A stretch of DNA of 64,000 nucleotides from Microbacterium sp. Clip185 (GTDB taxonomy: Bacteria > Actinomycetota > Actinomycetes > Actinomycetales > Microbacteriaceae), in assembly GCF_028743715.1 (NCBI RefSeq), contig NZ_CP117996.1, positions 992,001 to 1,056,000 of the forward strand. The letters are read 5' to 3'. Of this stretch, positions 7,076 to 15,767 are shown piece by piece. Within the stretch, counting starts at the first letter, position 1, and each line of letters opens with the position of its first letter. A program made the position numbers and the translations under genes. Under the pieces are notes generated by a model. It made no database searches, was not told the origin of the DNA, and worked only from the letters and a program-made list of their open reading frames with translations.

Positions 7076-8362
7076 GTGACGGTGACCGGTTCGCAACTGC
7101 ATGCCGATTCGGAGAGCACGCGTACGCCGCGGTGGCGGCGCGCGGTGAAGGCTGTCCGAGGCTGGGTCGAGGATGCGTCCCGCCCCGATCCGGCCGTGCG
7201 CGCGGTCCGACGGATCGAGCTCGCGCAGGTTCTGGGCTACTGGGCGATCGCCCGCGGGATGAACCTGGCGTTCCTGCTCTTCTGGTACCTGGTGTCCACG
7301 GCCGCTGGATGGGGCTTCGGCGCGCAGGACCGACCGGTCGGCACGTTCGCCGCCTTCCTGACGGGATGGGACGCGGACCGTTACGGTCGCATCTCGCTGA
7401 TCGGGTACCCGCCTGTCATCCCCATCGGCCCCAACGGCAACGTGCTCGAAAACGACTGGGCCTTCCTGCCGATCTATCCCTGGCTCGAACGATTGGTCGG
7501 CGATCTCGTCGGTTCCGACTGGCGTGCGGCCGGAATCGGGCTCAGCATCTTCTTCAGCGCCACCGCAACGGTGCTGCTGTTCCTGCTGCTGCGCGCCGTC
7601 ACCTCGCCGCGCCAGGCGAAGTGGGCAGTGATCTTCTTCTCCTTCGCACCGCTGTCGTTCGTGTTCGTCATCGCCTACGCGGAATCTCTCGTACTGACGC
7701 TCACCTTCGCCGCACTCCTGCTGGCCGTGAAGCGGAAGTATGTGTGGATCACCCCGATCGCACTGGTGGCGGCGTTCACACGGCCAGGAGCCCTGGCTCT
7801 CGCCCTCGCGCTGGGCATCGTCTTCCTCGTGCGCTGGTGGCGCCGGAAGGTCGATCCGTTCCCTCGTGGCGAAGTCGTCGGACTGCTCGTCGCGGGCGGC
7901 GTCACCGCGATCGCCGGACTCGCATGGTCGTGGATCGCGGATGCGGCGACCGGAACCCCGCACGCCTACGTGCTCACGGAGACAGCCTGGTGGCGCCCGT
8001 TCGTCGGCAACGGCGATTTCCTGCCCCTCACTCCGTGGTTCCGATTCATGGGTGAGTACCTGAGCGTGTTCGGCTGGCTTCTGGTGATCGGGCTCATGGT
8101 GGGTTTTGCCCTGCTGATGTGGTCGCGACCCGTGCGCAAGCTCGGCATCGTGGTCGCGGCGTACGGCCTCAGCTACGGGCTCTACATCTTCGGCGTGTTC
8201 CTGCCCCAGGCCAGCACGTTCCGCCTGCTGATGCCGATGTCGCCGCTGCTCGCCCATGAGCGGCTGTCCTCATCGCGCCGAGTGCGCAACGGCATCCTGA
8301 TCGCCCTCGTCGTGCTGCAGTTCTTCGCCGTCTACGGCCTGTGGACCCGCGGATACCCCTGA
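7076..8362 (+). CDS. GT-C type mannosyltransferase-like membrane protein (PIG-V-like)
   Basis: A 428-residue integral membrane protein with roughly ten hydrophobic helices. A cytoplasmic N-terminus of about 50 residues is followed by a first helix, then an extracytoplasmic loop with GWDADRYGRI (97-106), which has the acidic D-x-D-type motif expected at the first loop of GT-C glycosyltransferases that use polyprenyl-phosphate sugars. A second conserved stretch, WAFLPIYPWLERL, matches PIG-V-like proteins. Probable role: transfer of mannose to a cell-surface glycolipid or protein; acceptor unknown. GTG 7076 has an excellent ribosome site two to three bases upstream. It stands alone between gdx and the tRNA gene. 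Confidence 0.75.
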   Translation: MTVTGSQLHADSESTRTPRWRRAVKAVRGWVEDASRPDPAVRAVRRIELAQVLGYWAIARGMNLAFLLFWYLVSTAAGWGFGAQDRPVGTFAAFLTGWDADRYGRISLIGYPPVIPIGPNGNVLENDWAFLPIYPWLERLVGDLVGSDWRAAGIGLSIFFSATATVLLFLLLRAVTSPRQAKWAVIFFSFAPLSFVFVIAYAESLVLTLTFAALLLAVKRKYVWITPIALVAAFTRPGALALALALGIVFLVRWWRRKVDPFPRGEVVGLLVAGGVTAIAGLAWSWIADAATGTPHAYVLTETAWWRPFVGNGDFLPLTPWFRFMGEYLSVFGWLLVIGLMVGFALLMWSRPVRKLGIVVAAYGLSYGLYIFGVFLPQASTFRLLMPMSPLLAHERLSSSRRVRNGILIALVVLQFFAVYGLWTRGYP

Positions 8363-8393
8363 CCTGTCGTCACGTCGCGGGAGCGGGCGGTGA

Positions 8394-8399
8394 TAGTCT
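8394..8399 (+). promoter_or_regulatory. -10 box of the tRNA-Arg promoter
   Basis: TAGTCT placed 10 bases before the first tRNA nucleotide, implying a very short 5' leader removed by RNase P. Confidence 0.5.
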
Positions 8400-8409
8400 C
8401 GATCGGTAC

Positions 8410-8482
8410 GCCTCCGTAGCTCAGGGGATAGAGCGCCGGTTTCCGGTACCGTAGGTCGGGGGTTCGAATCCCTCCGGGGGCA
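8410..8482 (+). tRNA. tRNA-Arg, anticodon CCG
   Basis: A 73-base cloverleaf: acceptor GCCTCCG pairing with CGGGGGC (one G-T pair), D stem GCTC/GAGC, anticodon loop TTCCGGT with anticodon CCG at 8443-8445, and T arm with GGTTCGAATC. The discriminator is A and CCA is not encoded. The outermost anticodon-stem pair is C-T and does not pair. It reads the CGG arginine codon, which is common in this GC-rich coding. Confidence 0.95.
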
Positions 8483-8494
8483 CGGCGTACGAGA

Positions 8495-8528
8495 GGCCTC
8501 GATCCTTCAGCGGATCGGGGCCTTCTTC
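8495..8528 (+). terminator. Intrinsic terminator after tRNA-Arg
   Basis: GGCCTCGATCC pairs with GGATCGGGGCC (one mismatch or wobble) around a 6-base loop, followed by TTCTTC. It lies 12 bases after the tRNA and before the convergent hypothetical gene. Confidence 0.75.
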
Positions 8529-8572
8529 ATGCCCCGAGATCGAGCTGAAGGCACCTCGGGTGCCCAGCGGGA

Positions 8573-9133
8573 TCAGCGGCGGCGCAAGGCTCGGCGCGCG
8601 ACCCAGACGACGGCAAGCCCTCCGGCGAGCCACGGTCCAGCGACGAGCAGGGGATCGATCCAGGCGTGCCGCGTGTCCACCCGCCCCTTGCGCGATGCCA
8701 GTGGGGAGCGCCGGATCTCGGCCGCGATCCCGGTCTCGGTGAGCGGATTGTCGGGGCGCGCGGTGCTGAGGGAGCGCAGGTGCGCGCCGGCTGCCTCGAC
8801 CCGGTCTGCGCCGATCAGCAGCAGCCAGTGTGCGGCGCGCGCTTCGCTGAAACGGCCGTAGGCGTAACGCCGGATGGCGCCGGACAGCCCGTGCAGCGGT
8901 TGCGCCGTACCGAAGACCGCGGGCAGGTGTTCGTGCTCGAGCGAACGCTCCCGCGGTTCCTGCTCCTTCTGGCGCTCCGGCTCGTCCCACCAGGCTCCGC
9001 TCTCTGCCAGGGCGTCGATCTCCTGAGGGACGGAGGGGCGATCGGCATGGTCGAGATCGGCGCCCCATCCCGGGATGCGGTCGCGAAGCTCGTCGGAGGA
9101 GGGAACGGGCGGGTGAGCGGCGGTGTAGGGCAT
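8573..9133 (-). CDS. Conserved actinobacterial hypothetical protein linked to alcohol dehydrogenase
   Basis: A 186-residue protein with a hydrophilic N-terminal 150 residues and one probable transmembrane helix at about 157-182 (LLVAGPWLAGGLAVVWVARR), ending in a basic tail. Segments such as RIPGWGADLD, VFGTAQPLHGLSGAIRRYAY and RAAHWLLLIGADRVE are of a kind I recall in conserved proteins next to zinc alcohol dehydrogenases in actinobacteria. Start ATG 9133 has AAAGGA eight bases upstream. It lies 13 bases downstream of the dehydrogenase gene on the same strand, so they form an operon. No enzymatic motif is visible; it may be a membrane-anchored partner. Confidence 0.75.
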   Translation of the reverse strand: MPYTAAHPPVPSSDELRDRIPGWGADLDHADRPSVPQEIDALAESGAWWDEPERQKEQEPRERSLEHEHLPAVFGTAQPLHGLSGAIRRYAYGRFSEARAAHWLLLIGADRVEAAGAHLRSLSTARPDNPLTETGIAAEIRRSPLASRKGRVDTRHAWIDPLLVAGPWLAGGLAVVWVARRALRRR

Positions 9134-9146
9134 GGTGGTCGTCCTT

Positions 9147-10295
9147 TCACGAGGTGGGCGGCAGGATGACGGCCTTGATGAGACCGTCGAGCTTCGCCGA
9201 GACCATGTGGTATCCCTCGGCGATGTGCTCGAGGGGGATGCGGTGCGTGATCATGTCGCGAGGCGAGATCCGTCCGGCCTGGATGTGCTCGATAAGGCGC
9301 GGCCACTGGCGCTTCACGGGTGCCTGGTTCGTACGGATCGTCACGCCCTTGTTCATCGCGTCGCCGAACTTCACCGCGCTGAACATCGGACCGTATGCGC
9401 CCATGACGGAGACGCGTCCGCCCTTCCGGACGCTGTCGATGGCCCAGTTCAGCGCGATGGGGGAGCCGCCCTGAAGCTTCAGTTTGGCCGAGGTCACGTG
9501 CTGGACCAGGTGGCCGTCCGCTTCCGCGCCGACGGCGTCGATGACCACATCGGCGCCGAGTCCGTCGGTGAGCTTCTTGAGGGCGACGACGACGTCCTTG
9601 TGCTCGCGGAAGTCCACCGTCTCGGCGAAGGCGAACTGCTCGGCCTTCTCGAGGCGGAACGGAAGGTGGTCGACGACGATCACCCGTCCCGCGCCCATGA
9701 GCCAGGCCGAGCGCGCAGCCGCGAGTCCGATGGGACCTGCTCCGAAGACGACGACGACGTCACCCTCGGAGATGTCGCCGAGCTGGGCGCCGAAGTAGCC
9801 GGTGGCGAACGCATCCGTCAGCAGGAGCGCATCCTCGTCGTGCAGGCCTTCGGGGATGACTGCGGGACCCACGTCGGCGAAGGGGACGCGCACGAGCTCG
9901 GCCTGGCCGCCGTCGAAGCCTCCCGCGGTATGCGAATAGCCGTAGATCCCGCCGACGGCCGTCGCGTTCGCGTTCACGTTGTGGCAATTGGAGAAGAGGC
10001 CGCGCGCGCAGAAGAAGCAGGTGCCGCAGAAGATGTTGAACGGCACCATGACCCGGTCGCCGACCGAGATGTTGCGCACCGACGGTCCCACCTCTTCGAC
10101 GCGTCCGATGAACTCGTGCCCGAACGTGTGCCCGATGCGTGTGTCGGGCAGCATGCCGTGGAAGAGATGGAGGTCCGACCCGCAGATCGCGGCGCGTTCC
10201 ACGCGCACGATCGCATCATTGGGGTGCTCGATCCGCGGATCGGGCTTCTCTTCGACGCGGACCTTGTAGGGGCCCCGGTAGGTCATCGCTCGCAT
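9147..10295 (-). CDS. Zinc-dependent alcohol/formaldehyde dehydrogenase-like protein
   Basis: A 382-residue medium-chain dehydrogenase (MDR). Catalytic zinc ligands are visible as AAICGSD (C38) and GHTFGHEFIG (H60, E61), and the structural-zinc cysteines as C90, C93, C96 and C104. The Rossmann motif VVVFGAGPIGLAA starts near 185. The overall pattern, including FFCARGLFSNC and a long central insertion with GYSHTAGGFDGGQAE, fits the glutathione-independent formaldehyde dehydrogenase-like branch; the substrate is not certain. ATG 10295 follows GGTGGGG at close spacing; a GTG nine bases upstream and an ATG nine bases downstream are alternatives. First gene of a two-gene operon with the downstream hypothetical protein. 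Confidence 0.88.
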   Translation of the reverse strand: MRAMTYRGPYKVRVEEKPDPRIEHPNDAIVRVERAAICGSDLHLFHGMLPDTRIGHTFGHEFIGRVEEVGPSVRNISVGDRVMVPFNIFCGTCFFCARGLFSNCHNVNANATAVGGIYGYSHTAGGFDGGQAELVRVPFADVGPAVIPEGLHDEDALLLTDAFATGYFGAQLGDISEGDVVVVFGAGPIGLAAARSAWLMGAGRVIVVDHLPFRLEKAEQFAFAETVDFREHKDVVVALKKLTDGLGADVVIDAVGAEADGHLVQHVTSAKLKLQGGSPIALNWAIDSVRKGGRVSVMGAYGPMFSAVKFGDAMNKGVTIRTNQAPVKRQWPRLIEHIQAGRISPRDMITHRIPLEHIAEGYHMVSAKLDGLIKAVILPPTS

Positions 10296-10432
10296 GGGCC
10301 CCACCCTGCGACCGGGTCCGGCCGGCGACGACGGGGTTGTCGACCGACGCAGGTCCTGGTAGCGCGTGCCCGAGCGCGTGCGCAGCGTGCGCCGCGCCCG
10401 TCAAGGCCCCTCCGCAGACCTCGGTGCTTGTT

Positions 10433-10438
10433 TACGGT
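10433..10438 (+). promoter_or_regulatory. -10 box placing the FUSC-like gene start at +1
   Basis: TACGGT, six bases, then ATG 10445. No ribosome site; a leaderless start is predicted. Confidence 0.4.
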
Positions 10439-10444
10439 CGGGGG

Positions 10445-11512
10445 ATGCCCCGCCCCGCGCTCGATCTGAGCCGTCGGTTGTCCGAGCTGCTGGATCCACC
10501 GCGTCTGCTTCTCGCGGCGAAGGTGGCGGGCGCCGCCGCGATCGCCTGGATGCTGGCGCCCTTCGTGCCGTTCACCGACAGCGAGTACTCGTACTACGCC
10601 CCGTTGGGCGTGCTCATCAGCATGTACTCGACGCTGGCGGGCTCGGTGCGAGCCGGGTTGGAGACATTGGCCGGACTCGCCGTGGGAATCGCGTTGGGGT
10701 TCGTCGGCATCGCTCTGCTGATCGCGGGCGCCCCCAGTCTGATGGCGGTCGCGCTCGTGACCGGTGTGGGAACCATCTGCGCCGGGCTGAGCGTGCTCGG
10801 CAGCGGGCGGGACTGGATCCCCATCGCCGCACTGTTCGTCCTGCTCGTGGGTAACGCCGACGTTCAGAGCTATTCATCGTCGTACCTGATCACCACCGCC
10901 TTCGGCGTCCTCGTCGGTCTCGTGGTCAATCTGGTGGTCGTGCCGCCGCTCTACATCGGGCGAGCGACCGCACGCCTGAACGCACTGCGCGACGAGATCG
11001 GCGAGGTTCTCCGGGATGCGGCTCACGCGCTGGGCGAGCGCGCGGTGGACGCCGAGCGACTGCGGCATCGGATCGCCGAGCTGACGGCGACGGCCGACGC
11101 CGTGGCGGCCGAGGTGGCCGAGGCCGTCAGATCCCAACGCGGCAATCCCCGGGCGCGGCATGCCCGTGCGGATGTGGAGACGGGGCGACGGCGCCTCGAC
11201 GCGCTGCGCGCCGTCGCCGCGGCGACCGGCGAGCTGGCCGAGAGTCTCACGCGACTGACCGTCGATGCCGAACTCGGGAATCGGCAGCGCCGTGCGCTGG
11301 CCGAGGCCGTCGCGGCGTGCGCGGAGCATACGTCGACTCCCATCGAGCATGCAGCGTTCGCCGAACGACTCCGAGCAGCGGATGCGGCGCTCGCCGCCTA
11401 TCGCCGCCGCATCCGGCGTTCGTCGGATGCGAGGGCGCTCGATCGGTGGGAGGCGGCGGTGTCGTTGCGGCGCATCGTCGATGCCTCGCGCCCGTTCGCG
11501 CAGGCCGGGTGA
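10445..11512 (+). CDS. FUSC/aromatic acid exporter-like membrane protein
   Basis: A 355-residue protein with six predicted membrane helices in residues about 22-170 and a long cytoplasmic alpha-helical C-terminal half rich in Ala, Arg and Glu. The helix arrangement, with YYAPLGVLISMYSTLAGSVRAGLE between the first helices and GRDWIPIAALFVLL further on, is that of FUSC (fusaric acid resistance / aromatic acid exporter) family proteins, which export small aromatic carboxylates. The length is about half that of the full-length E. coli AaeB-type proteins, so it probably works as a dimer. It faces a convergent HD-domain gene 31 bases downstream. Substrate unknown. Confidence 0.8.
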   Translation: MPRPALDLSRRLSELLDPPRLLLAAKVAGAAAIAWMLAPFVPFTDSEYSYYAPLGVLISMYSTLAGSVRAGLETLAGLAVGIALGFVGIALLIAGAPSLMAVALVTGVGTICAGLSVLGSGRDWIPIAALFVLLVGNADVQSYSSSYLITTAFGVLVGLVVNLVVVPPLYIGRATARLNALRDEIGEVLRDAAHALGERAVDAERLRHRIAELTATADAVAAEVAEAVRSQRGNPRARHARADVETGRRRLDALRAVAAATGELAESLTRLTVDAELGNRQRRALAEAVAACAEHTSTPIEHAAFAERLRAADAALAAYRRRIRRSSDARALDRWEAAVSLRRIVDASRPFAQAG

Positions 11513-11543
11513 CCACCGGCGGACCGGGTCCGGGAGCGTCGGA

Positions 11544-12152
11544 TCAGCGCACGAGGGAGAGCCAGGTACGTTCGCCGTCGGCGATGCGGCCGCTGTGCGC
11601 AAGCCGCGCCGCGGCGGAGGCGGGCTTGCGTTCGGCCTGATCCCGGATCGCCGTGTCGAACTCGAGGGCGAACTCCGCTCTCGGCAGTCGCTCGGTCACC
11701 GCGCGCAGCAGCCGCGCGTCCCACCTGGACGCGCCCACGCCCGCGACGTCCAGGCTCGTGGCCACCTCCAACAGATGTCCCTCGATGTCCAGGGTCGGGT
11801 CGACCTCGACCCACATGTGCCGTTCGATGACCTCCTGCAGCCGGACACGGCGCTCGGCCGGCCAACCCGCCCCTGTCGCGAACACCCACGCCGCGGCGCC
11901 TCCGGCGCCCTCGAACGCCGTCCGGTGCGCGTCGAAGGGCTCGGCCACGCCGATGTCGTGCAGCGCGGCGGCGGTGAACAGCAGCTCCGCGTCGTACTCC
12001 AGGCCGTCCGCATCCGCCAGTGCGCGGGCCCACGCCCACGAGCGCAGACTGTGTCGGAGCACGGCGGGGGAGCACCACCGTTCAGCCGCCTCGAGAGCGA
12101 GTGCGGCGGTGGCGGTGGGCGGACGCAGTAGTTCGTCGATGTCGTAGGGCAC
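11544..12152 (-). CDS. HD-domain protein
   Basis: A 202-residue metal-dependent phosphohydrolase-fold protein. The HD signature is H34 (VLRHSLRSW), then H65-D66 in AALHDIG, consistent with a single HD domain of the type seen in cyanamide-hydratase-like and nucleotide-hydrolase proteins. The GTG start at 12152 has GAGGAA four bases upstream. It follows the kinase gene on the same strand after 105 bases, in which I see no terminator, so it may belong to the kinase transcript. Its substrate cannot be predicted. Confidence 0.8.
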   Translation of the reverse strand: MPYDIDELLRPPTATAALALEAAERWCSPAVLRHSLRSWAWARALADADGLEYDAELLFTAAALHDIGVAEPFDAHRTAFEGAGGAAAWVFATGAGWPAERRVRLQEVIERHMWVEVDPTLDIEGHLLEVATSLDVAGVGASRWDARLLRAVTERLPRAEFALEFDTAIRDQAERKPASAAARLAHSGRIADGERTWLSLVR

Positions 12153-12257
12153 GGGGTTCCTCGTCTCTCACACCCAGTGTCGAGTGCCGCGATGTCCGCT
12201 ATCGGCAACGGTGTCGAGGACGGCGGGAAGACGTCGGAATCTGGCGTTCCTGCGCTG

Positions 12258-13598
12258 TCAGGGCTTCTTGCCGCTTCCGGGCCCGTTGCCGTTCCCGTTG
12301 CCGTTGTTGTTGCCCGGGCCGCGATTGGCGCCGTTGTCCGACGCCGGCCCCGGCTGGGGATCGGTGGTCGGCGCCGGGGCGGGTGCATCGGTGCCGGCCG
12401 GCTGCCCGTTCTGACCCTCGGACTCCACCGTCTCGGCGGGCGTCTGGTCGGTTCCGTCGTCGGCAGGGACGGTGTCCAGCTGGGAGGGGACGACGGACTC
12501 CTCGGCGACCGGCGCCGGAGCGAGCAAGCCCGTCATGCCCACCGCGACGGCTCCGACGATGAGAACGCCGGCGGCCGCGCTCGCGACGAGCACTCCGCCG
12601 CGCCGCCGATTCCGAGGCCGGTGCGGCGTGGGCGCAGGCAGCGGGGCAGCGAGCGGTCGGGTGACCTGCCCGGAAGAAGCCGCGACGGTGATCGGTGAGG
12701 TCGCGACCAGCAGCGCGTCATCGAAAGGGCGGGTCGTGGTCGCGGACGCCGCGAGGCTACGCGTCCGCTCGAGCACCTCGCTCGCGCTCGGCCGCGCAGC
12801 GGGATCGTGCACCGTCATCGCGGTGAGCAGTGAGCGCCACGCGTAGCCGAGTCCGGCCGGCACGTCTGGCTGAAGGGTGAGGCGAGCCAACAGCATGCTC
12901 GCCGCGGGTGCGTCCGCGAAGGGGTGGTGACCCGTGACCGCCTCGATGAGAAGCAGTCCGAGCGAGTACACGTCAGATGCGGGAACCGGAGCGTGTCCGC
13001 GGACCTGCTCCGGAGCGAGGTAAGCGGCCGTGCCGATGACATCACCGGGGGTCGTCAGCCGCGTGGAGTCCACGAGATGCGCGACACCGAAATCGGCGAG
13101 CACGGCCTGATGGCCGCTACTGCTCGCCGTCCCGCGACCGCGGGCACGGAGCATGACGTTGGAGGGCTTCACATCGCGGTGCACGATGCCCGCAGCGTGA
13201 ACGGCTTCCAGCGCGGCGGCGAGGTCGCCCGCCATGGCGGCGGCCTCATCGCGCTCGAGCGGCCCCTCCATCAGACGTTGACGCAGGGTCGGGCCGTCGA
13301 TGTACTCCATGACCAGGTACGTCGGCGACTCGGTCCCGATGCACGCGTCGAAGAGCGTGACCAGACACGGGCGCGAGAGCGAGGCGAGCATGGTCGCCTC
13401 GCCGACCTTGCGACGTTCCTCGACGCCGTCCGTCTGCTCCGAGTGGAAGAGCTTGACCGCGACATCGCGGCCGAGCAGCTCGTCGCGGGCGCGGTACACC
13501 GTGCCCATGCCGCCGCTGCCGACGCGTTCGATCAGCCGGTAGCGGCCAGCGAGAAGTGAGCCGGTCCCGGCGGGAACGGCGTCGAGGATGTCGGACAC
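12258..13598 (-). CDS. Membrane Ser/Thr protein kinase (PknB-like) without PASTA domains
   Basis: A 446-residue Hanks-type kinase with all key residues: Gly loop GSGGMG (27-32), lysine in VAVKL (K49), HRDVKPSN (H140-N147), DFG (169-171) and GTAAYLAPE (189-197). A transmembrane helix at about 335-358 separates the cytoplasmic kinase from an extracytoplasmic tail of about 85 residues made of Pro/Ala/Thr and ending in an Asn-Gly repeat, GNGNGNGNGPGSGKKP. No PASTA repeats are present, so it is not the cell-division kinase PknB that reads peptidoglycan. GTG 13598 lies 4 bases after the stop of the DUF6458 gene, so the two are coupled. A PP2C phosphatase at 41.7 kb is a possible antagonist. Confidence 0.93.
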   Translation of the reverse strand: MSDILDAVPAGTGSLLAGRYRLIERVGSGGMGTVYRARDELLGRDVAVKLFHSEQTDGVEERRKVGEATMLASLSRPCLVTLFDACIGTESPTYLVMEYIDGPTLRQRLMEGPLERDEAAAMAGDLAAALEAVHAAGIVHRDVKPSNVMLRARGRGTASSSGHQAVLADFGVAHLVDSTRLTTPGDVIGTAAYLAPEQVRGHAPVPASDVYSLGLLLIEAVTGHHPFADAPAASMLLARLTLQPDVPAGLGYAWRSLLTAMTVHDPAARPSASEVLERTRSLAASATTTRPFDDALLVATSPITVAASSGQVTRPLAAPLPAPTPHRPRNRRRGGVLVASAAAGVLIVGAVAVGMTGLLAPAPVAEESVVPSQLDTVPADDGTDQTPAETVESEGQNGQPAGTDAPAPAPTTDPQPGPASDNGANRGPGNNNGNGNGNGPGSGKKP

Positions 13599-13602
13599 GT
13601 AC

Positions 13603-13866
13603 TCAGGCGAGGGGTTCGCCGTTGTCCGTGGTGCGACGCGTCGTGACGCGCTCGCCGCTGGCGGGGTCGACGGCGGTGCGCGAGGTGGACACGCTCGAGC
13701 GGCGACGCATGACGAGGATCAGACTGATCAGGAAGACGACGACACCCGCGCCCATCAGGATGTACCCGATGAGACTCAGGTTGACGTAACCGCCGAGGTC
13801 GACGTTGACGGCGAACGCGAGGATCGCTCCGATCACGAAAAGCGCGATTCCGCTTCCAATACCCAT
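13603..13866 (-). CDS. DUF6458 small membrane protein
   Basis: An 87-residue protein with two membrane helices (GIGSGIALFVIGAILAFAV and LIGYILMGAGVVVFLISLIL) separated by a short loop, VDLGGYVNL, and a basic cytoplasmic tail with RRRSSVSTSR and TTRRTT. This is the actinobacterial DUF6458 family, function unknown. I chose ATG 13866 because AGGAG lies eight bases upstream; the GTG two codons earlier is only two bases from that site. It is cotranscribed with the kinase gene. Confidence 0.85.
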   Translation of the reverse strand: MGIGSGIALFVIGAILAFAVNVDLGGYVNLSLIGYILMGAGVVVFLISLILVMRRRSSVSTSRTAVDPASGERVTTRRTTDNGEPLA

Positions 13867-13974
13867 GTTCACGACTCCTGCCCCGGGACCAGCCCGATAG
13901 GTGGGTTCCCGGACGGCGACGGTGGGGCCGGCGCTCGGGCACGGGCGCGGCGGGTCGCCGTGCCCCCGGCGTTC

Positions 13975-13980
13975 ACGTTA
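13975..13980 (-). promoter_or_regulatory. Candidate -10 box for the DUF6458-kinase operon
   Basis: TAACGT on the minus strand, about 110 bases upstream of the DUF6458 start in the 191-base gap after the SGNH gene. Weak evidence, no -35. The rest of that gap contains an AT-rich palindrome GCATAATGC near 14030-14039. Confidence 0.3.
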
Positions 13981-14057
13981 GCCAGGGGTCGGGTTCGCAG
14001 AGGTGCGGTGGTCGTGCCTCGCGAAAAGGTGCATAATGCCCGCCCGCATCCGCGGAT

Positions 14058-14822
14058 TCAGTCGGCGCGCAGACCGTTCAGCGCCGTAGCGAGCCGCTCG
14101 GCCAGGTACGCGTGGCCCTCGGTGGTGGGGTGATGACGCCCGATCGGCCCGCTGTCGATGATCCACCCGTAGTTCTCTGGTGTGATCCACCGCTCTGCGA
14201 CGGGGGACACGTACGCCCAGCCGCGCGCGGCTGCGGCACGGCTCAGCCGCTCATCGATCTCGGCCGTCGCCGCCTCTACGGGCAGGATCTGCGGTGCCGG
14301 CCCGAGAATGACGATCTGCGCCTCGGGGTACGTCGCCGCGAGCGAGTCCCACGCGGTGCGCACGGCCTCGTCGTAGCCGTCGAGCGGGACCTTCCGATCG
14401 TTGATCGAGCCCTGTACGACGATGAGATCCGGCGCGGCGGATGCATCCAGCTCGGCGATGCGTTCGGGGAAGGTGCCGCCGTCGATGCCGGGAACGAGGT
14501 AGCCGCTGCCTCGCGAACCGTTCACGCTCGACTCGCCATCCATGAGCGGACCGAGGAGATAGGCGTAGCCGAGTGTGGGCGTCGAGGCGGCGGAGCCGTA
14601 CGTCCACGAGTCGCCGAGAACGAGGATGCGGGGATGCTCGGGCAGTGAGATGGTCGTCATCGCAGCGGGGGCGGTGCCGCCCGCATCCGCTCGGCTGACC
14701 GGCAGCGCGCCAGTCGCCCATGGGCGCGTCAACGCGAGTGCGCAGATGCACACGATCACCGCCGCAACCGCCGCCAGCATGGCGATCGTACGGCGCGGCG
14801 AAAGCCGGGCGGGTCGGGTCAT
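14058..14822 (-). CDS. Secreted SGNH/GDSL hydrolase
   Basis: A 254-residue protein with an N-terminal membrane anchor or uncleaved signal (residues 13-32, hydrophobic). The SGNH blocks are present: GDSWTYG with nucleophile S72, a Gly in VNGSRGSGY, N141 in GSIND and H237 in HPTTEGHAY. It is likely an extracytoplasmic esterase or deacetylase acting on cell-wall sugars or small esters; the substrate is unknown. ATG 14822 has no ribosome site but sits six bases after TACGCT. It is divergent from the transglutaminase-like gene. Confidence 0.88.
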   Translation of the reverse strand: MTRPARLSPRRTIAMLAAVAAVIVCICALALTRPWATGALPVSRADAGGTAPAAMTTISLPEHPRILVLGDSWTYGSAASTPTLGYAYLLGPLMDGESSVNGSRGSGYLVPGIDGGTFPERIAELDASAAPDLIVVQGSINDRKVPLDGYDEAVRTAWDSLAATYPEAQIVILGPAPQILPVEAATAEIDERLSRAAAARGWAYVSPVAERWITPENYGWIIDSGPIGRHHPTTEGHAYLAERLATALNGLRAD

Positions 14823-14828
14823 GACACG

Positions 14829-14834
14829 AGCGTA
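14829..14834 (-). promoter_or_regulatory. -10 box placing the SGNH gene start at +1
   Basis: TACGCT on the minus strand, six bases, then ATG 14822. Identical hexamer and spacing occur at the amidase and asparaginase genes. Confidence 0.45.
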
Positions 14835-14912
14835 CGGCGCGACGGCCTACCGCGGGGGCGCGAGATGGATGAGGCGGGCCTCGGTGCTCGATCCTCGTGC
14901 GAGGATGGGCCG

Positions 14913-15710
14913 GTGCAGCGCCTTGTGAGAGCCGAACTCGACCTCGAACTGGGCTCCTCCGTCGACCTCATCCTGCAGATCGCCGTGGCGCGATCTGCAG
15001 GCGTTGTGAGCGAGCGGCTGAGCGTCGTGCAGGACGGGCATGAGGTGCGGCCGAAGGAGCTCGTGGATGCGGTCGGCAACCGCCTGCACCGTCTGACCGG
15101 TGAGGCGGGGCCCCTTCAGGTGAGGTACGAGGCGGTCGTCGGGGCGGGCACTGGGCCTGCGACGACGGAGATCGACACGATCGCGGCGCTGCGCCCGAGT
15201 CGCTACGCCCAGTCGGACGAGGTGTTCGCCACCGCCCGGCGACTGTTCCGGGGATTGAGCGGCCGCGGGCTCGTGGAGGCCGTCTCCGAGTTCGTGGCCA
15301 CCAGCGTCACCTACACGCCCGGCATGAGCCTCGGCACCGACAGTGCGGTCACGACCCTCGCGAGCGGGCAAGGCGTCTGCCGTGATTACGCCCATCTCGT
15401 CATCGCCCTGCTGCGGGCCATGGACGTGCCGGCGCGGTACGTCGCCTGCTACGCGCCGCGCCTCGATCCCATGGACTTCCACGCCGTCGCCGAGGTGCTC
15501 GTCGAGGGCGAATGGTGCGTCGTGGATGCCACCCGGCTCGCCCCGCGAACCTCGCTCGTGCGGATCGGGACGGGGCGGGATGCGGCGGACTGCGCGTTCC
15601 TGAGCTACCACGGCGGATACGTCGGCTTGGAGCGCCTCGACGTGGACGCGACCGTGCAGGACTCGCCCGCCCTGATCGACGATCACGCGTCGCTCGTGGC
15701 GATGTCCTGA
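14913..15710 (+). CDS. Transglutaminase-like cysteine protease-fold protein
   Basis: A 265-residue cytoplasmic protein with the transglutaminase-like triad: C156 in SGQGVCRDYAHL, H190 in MDFHAVAE and D205 in VVDATR. An N-terminal beta-rich domain (residues 1-80) of the kind found in bacterial transglutaminase-like N domains precedes it. The GTG at 14913 was chosen because conserved sequence begins there; GAGG lies eight bases upstream and GAGGAT also ends exactly six bases before it. Members act as peptidases or amidases; function here is unknown. It stands 57 bases before argS. Confidence 0.85.
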   Translation: MQRLVRAELDLELGSSVDLILQIAVARSAGVVSERLSVVQDGHEVRPKELVDAVGNRLHRLTGEAGPLQVRYEAVVGAGTGPATTEIDTIAALRPSRYAQSDEVFATARRLFRGLSGRGLVEAVSEFVATSVTYTPGMSLGTDSAVTTLASGQGVCRDYAHLVIALLRAMDVPARYVACYAPRLDPMDFHAVAEVLVEGEWCVVDATRLAPRTSLVRIGTGRDAADCAFLSYHGGYVGLERLDVDATVQDSPALIDDHASLVAMS

Positions 15711-15752
15711 ACGCCCTGCGGGCTGTGCCCGGGGCGCGGCTGCGGACGAACG

Positions 15753-15758
15753 TAGAAT
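15753..15758 (+). promoter_or_regulatory. -10 box of argS, leaderless or near-leaderless
   Basis: TAGAAT preceded by ACG and followed by nine bases to ATG 15768. The same ACGTAGAATG context precedes the sua5 gene at 30431. Confidence 0.5.
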
Positions 15759-15767
15759 GGGACGCCT

